A DNA stretch of 64,000 nucleotides. It comes from Ehretia macrophylla. Its lineage: Eukaryota; Streptophyta; Magnoliopsida; Boraginales; Ehretiaceae. The translations under genes were made by a program, and so were the position numbers. Shown here one piece after another: positions 46,456 to 57,500 of the stretch (positions within the stretch are counted from its first letter, which is position 1; every line of letters begins with the position of its first letter). The notes beneath the pieces were generated by a model that was not told the origin of the DNA, did no database searches, and was given only the letters and a program-made list of their open reading frames with translations. The DNA is taken from contig CM075768.1 of NCBI GenBank assembly GCA_037974665.1, forward strand, positions 13,507,001-13,571,000, read 5' to 3'.

Positions 46456-47551
46456 ATGAGTTCGTCTTTGAACAAGCGTGTTGCTTCCAAGGATATATTA
46501 GATACACAAGAGCAAAGTGGTTGGACTTATTACTTAGAAGATTTCTTATTAGACCAAAGAGAGCATAGTTCTAATTCTGATGAAAGCTTTTGTAGCCCTT
46601 CCTTGGTTTCTGACGCTGCTTCTTACGCTGCATGGAAAATAATCTCCAACAAGAAACAAAACGATGATGGTTTCTCTTCATTACATCCCTCGGAGTTTCC
46701 AAAGAGACTAAATTTCGACAAACCAAGAAGGAAGAGAATTTCCTATGAAGATGATTTAGAAGATACTGCTAGTTCACCAGTTAATAGCCCCAAGGTGAGT
46801 TTAATTAGACCAAAAGATCTAAGCCTTGTTATCCCTTAAGCTTCATTTTCAAATAGTAAAATCATTTTCTTTTCAATATTGTTATTTTGATTACCACCTT
46901 ATCTAAAAACTGTTAAATTAAAGGGGGTTTATTTTATTCATTTATTAACTCTACACGTGCCCTCTAGTAAGTTAGAATTACGGCCTTGCAAATGGACAAT
47001 TTAATGGTGGCGGTGAGACTTGCCACCATGACTATTTTGGTTATTTGGACTCTAATACCATATTGCTTTAAACTGTTAGAAACGGTTTATTTTATTCGTT
47101 AATTAACTAACTCAAGAATTGTTTTCTTCCTTTACTGAGAATTGATTTCCTTTCGTTATCAATAGGTTAGTAGCGTGAAGCAAATCGACATGGACCTCAG
47201 GAGACCAGATGATAATATTGGAAATTTGCTGGTAATGGTCTATTTTTAATTATTTGTCTAATTGAATGTATTGATTTGCAGAGGAACTGGTCATAATTTA
47301 TTTATTTATTTTTTTAACGACAAATTGTTTGTTTAAATATGACAGATTGTGAGTACAAGTAAATGTTATGTTTTTATCTGATAATTGTGTAGGATAAGCA
47401 TGCTGGCTCTTATCCATTTTCAGGACTGCGGACAGTTGAAAAAAGCAGCATAAACTATGATGCCAAAGCAGGTTATGATTGTACAGAACTGGGGAAGAGG
47501 GGGCTGTGCCTGGTACCTTTGTCCATGGTGGTCAACAACTATCTTCACTGA
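46456..47551 (+). CDS. Vascular-related unknown protein (VUP)-like
   Basis: Three coding exons, 46456-46794, 47166-47231 and 47393-47551, all phase 0 with GT-AG introns (AAG|GTGAGT, ATAG|GTTAG, CTG|GTAATG, TGTAG|GAT), give 187 residues. Motifs in order: QSGWTYYLEDFLLD (about 20-33), a serine-rich stretch with SPSLVSDAASYAAWK (about 48-62), basic KPRRKRISYEDDLEDTASS (about 90-108), and a C-terminal KRGLCLVPLSMV. I recall these conserved blocks from the small plant VUP family, expressed in vascular tissue, where overexpression alters growth and light or hormone responses; the molecular role is unknown. The basic KPRRKR could be a nuclear signal. The start MSSSLN is preferred to the upstream in-frame ATG at 46336 because the latter precedes the likely TATA box. 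No damage is seen. Family assignment is from memory. Confidence 0.75.
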
Positions 47552-47995
47552 TATTTCTCTCTCTCTTTTTCAATGGAGTATTTGGTGTTCCAAAGTGGAA
47601 GAAATTGTAAAACAACTATCTTGTGATATTAGTTTTATGTATATCTTTGGAATTCTTATGCAGAATCCGTGTGTATAAACTTTTTCTGTTTACATAAATC
47701 ATTAAAGCAACTCATTTGGAGGATTAGATAAAGTGATGCACGAATTTCCTATTATACTTGAGATTTAGAAAAGGGTCCAAGTCACTTAAAAGTTTAGATA
47801 GTAACAAAGAAATACGTTTTATGCTTCACCAGTTCTCTTAATTTTAATTGGTTATTGTCAATTTAAAATTTTTCCCATGCTGCATATTGATGAATGATGA
47901 ATATACTACAATTTTTAGTTCATGATGAGTAGAAAAATGGTTGGTAGAGGGAAGTCTTGAAAAACTTGTATATTTGGGGAAGCTGGTGATGGTTC
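47552..47995. other. 3' flank of the VUP-like gene
   Basis: Presumed 3' UTR and spacer. No further gene is seen before the SINE. Confidence 0.5.
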
Positions 47996-48010
47996 ATGGA
48001 AGTTTTGATT

Positions 48011-48135
48011 TTTTGTCAAGAGGGTTAAGTTTAGTGGGAATATCCCTTACTTGAGACCTAAATGGTCTCAAATTTGAGTCAATTAAGGGTAGGTGGGGAA
48101 CCACTCTTATTCATCTTTAAAAAAAAAGAAAAAAA
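48011..48135 (+). mobile_element. SINE with perfect 15-bp target duplication
   Basis: A 125-bp insert flanked by identical ATGGAAGTTTTGATT copies (47996-48010 and 48136-48150). It has an A-box-like GGTTAAGTTTAGTGGG, a B-box-like ATTTGAGTCAATT, and ends in an A-rich tail. This is a complete tRNA-derived SINE; the perfect duplications suggest a fairly recent insertion. Confidence 0.9.
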
Positions 48136-48150
48136 ATGGAAGTTTTGATT

Positions 48151-49379
48151 CTACTGCTAATGGCAAAAAGAGAAGATCATATTCGTCTCATCCTCTCATT
48201 GTTCATGCATGGTTGGTTATGCCTAATTAATTTCGGAAGTGCAACAAAAAAGTTACTTGGCATATTTTTATATATGTATAAGAGTGACATTCATTCGATT
48301 TAATGATTGCCCTTATCTAGACAAAAATATGCTACAAATTAAGAAGAAAAACGGAGATTTGGATTCTCTTATAATATCATAATATTATATATATATGAGA
48401 GAAGTTCAAGAGTGATGAACTGTTCATGCAATAAAGATGAAATGATCTGAAAAGTTTATTATCATTGAATCTTTCTCATAACGTTATATGATATGAGAAG
48501 ATTCAAACCGATACCAAATAAATATATATCAAGTCCAAATAAGGAGAAATAAATAAAATTTTAGTTTCTTTTTGTAGTTCAATAACATCTTCAATTTTGA
48601 ACTATCAGAAGATATGATTATAATATGTTATCAGCTATATTCAATCAATAGAAGATGCAATTACATTATTGATGAAAGAAGTCATTTGCTTCAATTTTAT
48701 AATGTTAATTGAACAAGGAATGCTTCTCTTTTAAGGAATAACTTAGTTACTTTTCTAATGCTTTACAACACCACCACAGAAATGCAAATCAAAATGAATG
48801 CACCGCCAGATATGTGAACCACTTTCATCTAATTTTATGACTTGTATTAGAAGCTAAGTTTCACCATAGAATCCAAGGGGGTATATACATGTCCCTTGGA
48901 CTCGCAGAAAACAACAAATGATTTGGACGAAAAGAATATTTAGAGAATAAAATACAATTCAGAGAAACTCTTTGCAAGCCGTTCATTTAAATTATTACGA
49001 AGGGGCTACAATTGACTACCCTTAATGCGTAGATAGGGGGTGGATACAAAATTTATGTTGAGTTGTGTTTGAAATCATACAATTTAACGTTTATATATGA
49101 ATTTTTTTTTTCTAGTGAGGTTAATTAAGTTAATCTTTCAATTTAAAAGTAACTAAAGAATACTTATATTTTTTAAAAATCAACCTCAATTCACTGTTTA
49201 ATGGTTTTGCTTCCGACGTCAATGAAGGCTTTAGTCTCTATTGGCCCAAGTATAAGTCCGTCCATATGTGTAGGTATGTATATTTTGTATGTACGTATAA
49301 TATATCTATATATATGCAACGTGAATTCTGATGCCTGCACTGATGTTTTGGATATTCGACAATTATATCAAATAATAAA
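48151..49379. other. Intergenic, no gene seen
   Basis: AT-rich. 49030-49100 resembles the hAT-like relics near 5060 and 8720 (ACAATTTAACGTTTATATATG). Nothing else can be supported. Confidence 0.5.
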
Positions 49380-49720
49380 GGGCAAATATCACTCCGGCCC
49401 TCCTGTGAAACTCATATATATGAGCCCACCTTCTGTGTTAGTGAAACTATAAAAAATCTCCCTATAATTTTTAAAAAACAACACACCACCCCCTCCGTCT
49501 ATTTTTCCATCCAAAGTGTATCACACGTGCTTGTTCCGCAACTGGGATTGGAATTTGCTTTTATATGAGTTAAATTATTGACTAAAATGCCGTTAAACCT
49601 ATCATTGTCCAAAAAAAATTAAAAAAAGCAAAAAAACTATCTTCCCACCTATGACCCCTTCCCCCACCCCCACCCCCACCCCTACCCCTATCCCCATCCC
49701 CATCCCCATGTCAGCACCCC
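49380..49720. mobile_element. Truncated foldback element with C-rich repeat
   Basis: The left arm beginning GGGCAAATATCACTCCGGCC and containing CCTTCTGTGTTAGTGAAACT is of the same class as the foldback MITEs, but no right arm is found. It runs into a (CCCCCA)n / (CCCCAT)n tract at 49656-49709. Confidence 0.55.
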
Positions 49721-50290
49721 CGATTCCGACCTAGGCTAAGTATAGATTTGGAGATTTTCATGGAAGATGAAGAAGATAAGCGAGAAGTGAAGCAAATGAA
49801 GAGTTCACTACTGCTTGTAGTGTGGTGATAGGGTCTATCCAAGTCCATTGTTTTTTTGCTTTTGACAGAGAGTGAAAGATGATTTTTACTGCTATGTTGT
49901 TTTGGTCATACTGTGACTATGTGTTGTGTGTGTTAAAATTGTGAAGGGGCAAGTGGAAATGTGCGATAAAAAGCTGTGGTTCTCGTTCTTTAACAGGTTA
50001 TATTCGGGTCCTTGATAGTTTTTCTTTTTTCTCATTCTACAGCTTTCTTGTTTCCATCTCCTTTTTCATCCAAGCATTTTTCTCCTTGGGCAATTATGCG
50101 AGCATGATCTCCTTCAATTCAACTCGAGTCGATTGCTCTCTTTCTGGCGGCTCGGCATCACATTCAAGCTTCTCCTACGCGATCTGGTCTTTCTTCACTT
50201 CTTCCCCAGGGATTTATAGACCGCAACTCTCTTATTATGTAGATCCGACATTGTTCTTCAAATTTCAGATGCCATAATATTTATGTACGC
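49721..50290. other. Spacer of unknown nature
   Basis: Moderately GC-rich for the window. An open frame at 50086-50277 has no recognisable motif and no gene-like context, so it is not called. Confidence 0.4.
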
Positions 50291-51244
50291 CTTTTTTTTT
50301 TTTTTTTTTGAGAAAGGTGGGGACTTTCCTTCAGTATTTTATTAATATTAAAAAAAGATAATACAAAGTTCTGAAGGGGACATTAAACCTAACCTTCAAA
50401 GGAGGATGTGAGACTTACCTGCTCTATCATCTAATTTAGTCTAAAAGAGATACAAACCACCTCTTTCTACTAAGAACCTAAGCATTTTTACAAAAAAAGA
50501 TAATATATATGTATGGTTTTTTTTGCAAAGTAAGCAAAATTGAATTCCTGAAAAGAAGAAAATACAAGAGTTTATACAAACAAAGAAAGTTGATAGCACG
50601 TCAACCCTAATGAAACAGAAAAAAACCTCAGTTGGAAGCAAGCTAACTCAACCTAATCACTAGCTCAAAGCTTAATTGACAATCAATGCCAAAGAAAATC
50701 GATTGGCCGAAGCCAAACATCCAAGGACCCTGCTACGAATCATCAAACAATCGAGTACAAAGAGCGAACAACGACCAGGAACAATCACAATTAATTAATG
50801 TTCAAGTCAACTCTATTAGCAAAATGTCTATTGATGCTTGTGGTAGTAAATCGTCTTTCTCCTTGAATCTTTAAAAATATGTTTGAATGAATCTTCTCAA
50901 TAATTTGTTGCTCATTGTGGGCTTCAAGTTTGAATATACGTCCATTTCTTTTAGCCCAGATGCGATAGACAGTAGTACAAAACATGAGGCAGAACATGTA
51001 ACTTTTGATATCCCTGTTACCTGCAATAAAAAGGCCAAAGGTGAGAACAGAGTCAAAGGTAGTAAAAGATGGATCAATTTTTAACAAGTTCGAACTACCC
51101 TTCCAAATACGTTTTGTAAAGCTGCACTCAAAGAACAAATGGTATTTAGATTCACAACCAAGATAATAAAAAGTGCAATTGGTTCTATCAATAGCGCCCC
51201 AAGTCATAAGGCGATGCTTAGTGATTAACCTATCCAAACTTACA

Positions 51245-51860
51245 AGCCAAGTGATAAAGATGCGAATCGTACGACTCGATACGATTCACTAAAAAAATTA
51301 TATGAATCGGATAGGAGAATCGTGAATGGACGTGAATCGCAAGTGAATCGGTATCGAATCGTAGCGAATCTTTGTGAATTAAACGATTCACTGAATCGTT
51401 CGCGATTCGGGTCAAATTTTTTTTTTTTTTTTTTTTAAAAGCCCAAAACATTTCAAAGTAGATAACAAAATAATCCCACTTTAGTAAAAAAAAAGGGAGA
51501 CAAAACTCGTAACTGATTGGACCACTTGTGTTTACAGCAGCTTTTGAGCACTAGTTTGGGCACTTGTGAAATGTGATATTGTTCCGACCAAAAAAATTAG
51601 TGTGATATTGTGATGCAGAAATTGTTTGGGCTACTAGGAACAAGTAAAGTAGTGAACAATCTAGAAAAGTAACAAAAATATATATTAATATTAATTCAAA
51701 TAAAGAATCTCAACTAAAAACTGTTAATATAAACATAATATGTCAAATATTAATTAGTTTTAAATTTATGACTGAATCGATATGATTCACAATTCGATTC
51801 AATTCACGATTTAAAAAAATGACATTTCGATTCACAATACGATTCACGATTCGACAACTA
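51245..51860. mobile_element. MITE rich in CGATTC words, inserted in the LINE
   Basis: Left end GATGCGAATCGTACGACTCG and right end complement AGTTGTCGAATCGTGAATCG form an imperfect inverted repeat. Both termini are full of AATCG/CGATT words. It splits the LINE coding sequence between DLIWFSDNTSKH (right side) and TWLVSLDRLITKHRLMTWG (left side). The target duplication is not clear; the flanks AAAGATG and AACTATG may be remnants. Confidence 0.7.
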
Positions 51861-52480
51861 TGCTTGGAAGTATTGTCAGAAAACCAAATTAAGTCATCCC
51901 AATCATAGGGAGGGCCCCAAGTTCCAATATGATCCCATGTGCAGCTGAAAGTGAAAGTACACTTATTATTAGAATTCCACCTAAATGAGTCATTCCTACC
52001 AACATTAATAGGGATATTGAAATGAATAGGATTGAGTTGGGCAAGAGAAGGAGGGTAGATTAGCCAATTCCAATTGTCATGATCAATGAAATCAGAAACT
52101 CTACTATCTAGGTAAGGGTAGAGAATTCTAATGTTATGCAAATAAAGAAGATTGCTTGAGGGGTACGCCAATTATTATGTGAAAAAAAAGTATCCCCATT
52201 TCCAATCCTATGAGTAATAAGATCACGAGCAACCGGCCTATGTTCAATAATTTTCCTCCAAGACCAACAAGGATCACTAGGAATCTTCATAGTTGAAATC
52301 CAATTACTTTTGATGTAGTTAGTCCAAATCCAAAGACTCCAACTAATATGTCTCATAGAGTACAACCTCCAAAATAACTCCAAAAAAAGCCACTTTATTA
52401 GTATCTACAAGCTTTCTAAGTACTATACCACCTTTTTATTGAAGAGGTTTACAAACATTTTCCCAAGCAACTATTGGCCC

Positions 52481-52552
52481 AGTATCTCTCCAAAGAAAGG
52501 CAAGAAATTTTCTCTCAGTATCTCTCCAAAGAAAGGCAAGAAATTTTCTCTC
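52481..52552 (-). repeat. 36-bp tandem duplication inside the LINE RT
   Basis: AGTATCTCTCCAAAGAAAGG plus the next 16 bases occurs twice head to tail (52481-52516, 52517-52552), duplicating the 12 residues ERKFLAFLWRDT in frame. Confidence 0.95.
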
Positions 52553-52913
52553 GATAGTATTGATCACATCTTTAGAAATTAATAAAGCACTAGCCCAAAA
52601 CAGATCAAAGTGATTAAACACAGACTATAATATATATGTGTGCTTTAGTCTGACAATGCGAATTTTGCGATACTGGATAATTTTTAATGTGATTTAGCTC
52701 CAACTAGAATACATTGATAAAGTAACTAATCCTATGCTATTAGTCAATAGATTATAGTATGACTTTTTCCATAAAGAAAACCTAAACCCTGTAACTTTAT
52801 TTATGCAGAAAGCTTGAAACCCTCGTACACGTGACTTTAGTAACAGGCAAAGTTTAAACTCTCGCCCACATCAACTTCTGTCTATGAAATTTGAAAAAGT
52901 CATCATTGATATC

Positions 52914-53027
52914 CGAAATTTAGGAGTAACCTAATAATAGATTATTCTCTCTTTATAGTTGAGAGATCAGAGTTTAAATCTTATAAAGATGAAACAAGAG
53001 GGAGGGAGGTACGGAAAAAAAAAAAAA
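52914..53027 (+). mobile_element. Old SINE with 14-bp target duplication
   Basis: A 114-bp insert ending in an A-run (from about 53014), flanked by TCATCATTGATATC (52900-52913) and TCATCACTGACATC (53028-53041), two transitions in 14 bases. Internal A-box-like TAACCTAATAATAGATT and decayed B-box-like AGAGTTTAAATCTT are at SINE-like spacing. Confidence 0.75.
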
Positions 53028-53041
53028 TCATCACTGACATC

Positions 53042-54947
53042 TAAGACTTTAACCACCTAACCTAGTTACTCTTTCTCAATTAATTAGCTATTGTATTCGA
53101 AATTAGGTGGCATATTTTTACGAAACCCGTGGTATCTAATTTAAAGAGTGAACATGGGAGAACGTTCTCAATAGCTCAAAATTATGGTGTCGTGCTTGCA
53201 ACGATTTAGAGGTTAATTGTCATCTATGTAGCTTTTTCAAATTTGTTGTTGGTCTGTGTAATTAGTTGCTTCTTCTACTACATCTTCAACTATGGGTGAC
53301 AAGTGAAAGGAAGGTGTTCGGATATTTAATTATTTCGCATGGATAAATACAAAATTTCGAGACAAGTATATGAGCTCATAGGGCCGCTACTCCATCTAAC
53401 ACTAATTTATTTTATAATAAAATCTCATATTTTTTTATCATGATATCCGAATAAAACATTGGTCCAATCTTATTTATTCACACTCGATCCATTCAGATTT
53501 TAGGTCCTGACTTTGGTATGTGCAGTTTTCCAAATTCTCTACATCTTTGACTAAATCATTGCACCTGTCAACAATTAATCATTAGTCACACGGTATTGTT
53601 TCTCATGGACCAATATATAAGTTCCTATTGCACTTTATCTAACATTAATTGGTTTTAAGATGAGTAATTAAGTTTCTTATCAAATCAGGCGTGTGACAGT
53701 TTCACTTGTTCAGAGCTCAACTAATTAAAGTAGTTTCACAATTCAAAATGCAAAAGGAAAAAGAAAATGAATAAACATTTGAAACTTAATAAAAGTAGTA
53801 AATCTTAGTAAGTTACATGATCCTTTTATAACTTTCTAATAGTACATCCTAAACATTCATTTACCAACAAAAATACTTATCTTCAAATTTTTGTAGTGTA
53901 ATGATTAAATAAATTATTAAGATGCAATATTACAAGATTAAAATAAAATATCAATTAGAAAAGCATCCTAATCCGTTGTGAAAGGGATTGACGACAATCC
54001 GTGAAACTAAACCTTTTTCTCTTCGATACGGATGACTTTTCTTTTCTATCTTTGCAATCAAACCGAAAGTGACCAACATATGATAAAATAATAAAAATAA
54101 ACCTCACTAAAAAAACAAAAATAATTATCAATCATTTGTATTTGTCACCAGATTTGAGCATCTCGACTTTCACATCACAGAGATAACAGTTGAGAAGATA
54201 TAACTGTGGACTATACCCGTGACATAATTAAGGATAGGAATATGTGTCTTTCATTCTAATGAGAATCCATACTACAAGTTTACAGTACTTCGAAGATATT
54301 AATAGTTTATACTAACTGCTAATTGTGTTTAGTGGTATAATTCTAATTTTAAATGTGAGAAATTTCAAAATCAATTTTCGTGTTTATCATCTTATTTAAT
54401 GTGATATGACTTAGGCATCCCTTCAATAAATAAATATATTATTACTTTATTCCTCATAGGCCCTATGCTTTATTTTTATAATCGTGCCAATAGGAACGAA
54501 ATTCTACAAACCCTCTAGATTGAACTATTGTAAAATTTAGAGGAACACAAAATCTTGAAACCAAATCTCGAATCTTTGAATATATGTAATAAACTGTTAA
54601 AAAAGAAGCACATATTCGATAATCTGCCGGCTCAAATATTGTAATAGATACGATGAATAATTAATGGCAGTTGTGAGAAATGCGTGCGATCACTTATAAT
54701 CCCAATCTCCTAATGGTGAGTCTAAAATATTCCTAATAAATTCGTGATTGGAGCACAGTCTACCAGTGAAATTTTAATTTTCAATTAGAAGGTGGACAAG
54801 GGGGGAGTAGGTGTTAGAAGGTCTAAAATTTTTGGAACGGATTCAATACGGTAATACTTAAAATAAATTTTTCGTTATTAAAAGAAAAAAGTCTGGTTAG
54901 ATGGAGATTATCGGGACTAGATGTACATTTTCACATCTAACTTTAAT
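53042..54947. other. AT-rich intergenic DNA, no gene seen
   Basis: About 1.9 kb with no supportable exon, RNA gene, tandem repeat or transposon terminus. Confidence 0.6.
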
Positions 54948-55100
54948 GGGGTAAATTACACCTAACCCTCTGTGATTTGCTGTAATTGCATAACACTCTC
55001 CTATGGTACAAAAACTACCAAATAGATCTCTTGTAGTTTGTTTAACTAACCCCACATGCCCCTTCCATATTTCCATTCAAAAAGCTAACTGAAGTTATTA
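54948..55100. mobile_element. Half of a foldback element
   Basis: GGGGTAAATTACACCTAACC followed by CTCTGTGATTTGC and ATCTCTTGTAGTTTGTTTAAC is the typical left arm of the GGGTAAATTACAC class. No complementary right arm is found before the copia LTR at 55165 or after 60440. Confidence 0.5.
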
Positions 55101-55164
55101 TAAGACCTATCTGCCTTTATTTTTTCTTCTCTTTTCTCCTTTTCCCTTTTGTCTAGTTTATATA

Positions 55165-56036
55165 TGTTAGTTTCTGGTTATTAGTTTGTTGTAACAGAAG
55201 TTAAAACAAACTAAATAAATGCATGTAGAAAGTAAAGACAACGGTCTACGTCCACGGGATCTTCCCTGGTCCAACAAACTTGTTTCATTAATAAATCACA
55301 AGTTACAACATCAATGGACTTACACAAGTAAAGACTCCCTCTTGACCTTTGACGCCTTGATGACGAACTCCTTAATGAACCTCGGTTTGGCGAGCTCCCC
55401 TCAACTTGCAACGTTCTCTCTTGAGAACTACACCTTCTTCTCCCGAAGAATGAATAAAACAAAGAACAAACTAAAAACTCTTCCTATCAGAGATTAAAAT
55501 AATAAACATAGCGGAAACATAAATAAGCTGTCTGTTTCACAATCTACTGCAGCAATACATGGATTATCAAATTTCCTCTGTTACTGACTTATGTTGCAGC
55601 ACATCGTCAATCTGCTACAGCAAAACCTGACAACACGAAAATATTCAACCAATTCCTAGTTTTCTGCTCTGTTTCTCGCTCTTGTTCTGCACTCCTTTCA
55701 GACGTGTGAGGTTCTCTATATATGCTGAATTAATTGCCTAAACCTCCACAAGGTAATCCGTGCTTGAGTCTTTTGGGAATGACTTTGTCGCCAAGCAAAT
55801 ATTTAAATAAGGCAACTTTCCTTTTGAATTAAGATCACCTCAAATCAAGCAATTAAGCAAATGCCAATTTGCCTTTTCAACTATTTTGTAAATATGGTAA
55901 ACCTGTCAATCAAAGTTTTCCAAACATATATGCTAATACCATAATTACATTTAGACAACACATAATTTTGGCAAAACACAACCCAATTAAAGTCACAACT
56001 CTTGTTGCAGCAAAGGGTGCAGCAAGGGGCATAACA
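55165..56036 (-). repeat. 3' LTR of the gag-only copia element
   Basis: Shares nearly its whole length with 59551-60440, with scattered substitutions and one 24-bp deletion near 55238. Contains frequent CTGCAGCA/TTGCAGCA words. Confidence 0.9.
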
Positions 56037-57500
56037 AGTTCCCCCTTTGGCTTTGTTTTGACAAAACTGAATATCAGAGTAATAACACATTAGAGATCAA
56101 GACAAGGTATCATCAGTGTACCTTCGCATAAGACAGAGCCAATGAAAACATAACACAAAATATATAATGTATTAGAGCAGAGATTAAACCAACCAAAAGA
56201 AACAAACTATATCAGAGCAAGGATAGGAAAAAAACAAGATAAAAGTTCAGAATCAGAGCATAAGACCATCAGAGCAAAAATAGCAAAAACACAAGATATA
56301 ATGATATAATCCCATTTATCTCCCCCTTTTTATCAAACAAAGACAAAGAGTTAAGCATCTGGTGGTGCTAGCTACTACAGCGCAGCTTGGAACTGTTGTA
56401 ACAATTTTCTCACATCAGCACTTGAGCTGGTGGCAAACCCTGCGCCACCAGGTACTGTAGCACCATGCCCCTCCCTGAGTATTAGCGCCTGCTACAACAA
56501 AAACAGGAACTGTAGTTCGCTCCCCCTGAGTGCCTGCTTGATGTGAAATAAAACTGGTAAGCATGAATGAAGGCAATTGAACGTGCCATTGATTTTTCCA
56601 CTTAAAATTTTAGTTATGAAACATTAGTATAAAGTGGTAACTGCTTTAGCTCATGCTGCGGCATTGGTTAACAGAGAGAAAAGCTTTGCTACGACAAAAC
56701 TGTTATTTCTTCAACATTGATGCAACAAAAACATAACTGACAGATGGGCAAAATTTGTGCTATAGCAAATTGCGACCAGACTAAGTTCCAAAAACTTGGT
56801 GTGTAAGATTATGCTGCAACATACGTCAACCAAGCAAATTCTACACTTTGACATTCAACCCTCAAGATTCTTTTGACTTTTGAAAAATTCAGAATTTAAA
56901 AACAAACATATTCTCATGAGTATGAACTTTGAGTCAACACTCGAATTTCTACTGATCACATGCATAAATCAAACAAGAATTTCAAGGATTGACCATGTGT
57001 GTGTGTGTTTCATGTACAAGCCACTCTAAACGGTCCTCGACATCCATCACACCATGTTAGATTAGAAGCAATACTTGTTCCAACATACCTGGTCATCTAA
57101 TCACCCCTGCAGGATTTTCTATAACCTTCTTTCACACAAGAATTTTTTTTTTCTTCTTGGTATGGTGGCTTTCACTCTGAAACCATTCTTTGTGGTCTTA
57201 GGTAGCCCTTTCCATTCCAACTTTTGCTGCAATATCTTGCATATGATTTTTTTCTTTTGGCAAGGTGAATAGAATTCAAGAATGAATCTCAAAGAGACTT
57301 TTCTTCGTTAGATCCCCCAGTCGTCAAGCAAGTTCACAATCTTTTCCTATTGAGACTTTAATCTAAGATTCATCAGAATGACAAGTACATGATGTGCATT
57401 GAAAATATGATTCCACAAATGAAATCACTAGCTGATTTATACATATAATTTTCAATGCTCTAGTGTTGAACCAATGCACATACACACAAACCATTGTATC
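56037..57500. other. Non-coding interior of the gag-only copia element
   Basis: About 1.4 kb between the polypurine tract and the RNase H tail with no reading frame of note. It may be 3' untranslated sequence of the element or a remnant left by the internal deletion. Confidence 0.5.

Larger units (their letters stand above)
50291..52621 (-). mobile_element. L1-type LINE, 5'-truncated, minus strand
   Basis: The plus strand has a T-run at 50291-50308, the poly(A) tail of a minus-strand retroelement. 52621-52436 reads like the end of reverse transcriptase (VINTIERKFLAFLWR, VAWENVCKP). 52383-52108 and 52171-51870 read like the following segment (WSWRKIIEHRPVARDLI, HRIGNGDTFF, DLIWFSDNTSKH). 51237-50791 carries the zinc-binding reverse transcriptase domain (LITKHRLMTWGAID, CESKYHLFFECSF, KRIWK). 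The 5' part (endonuclease, most of RT) is missing, as is common for LINEs. A MITE (about 51245-51860) and stops disrupt it. Confidence 0.85.

Noticed and set aside
50086..50277. Small protein-coding gene
   Set aside because: 63-codon frame with no motif, no splice context and no neighbours of a gene; insufficient support.
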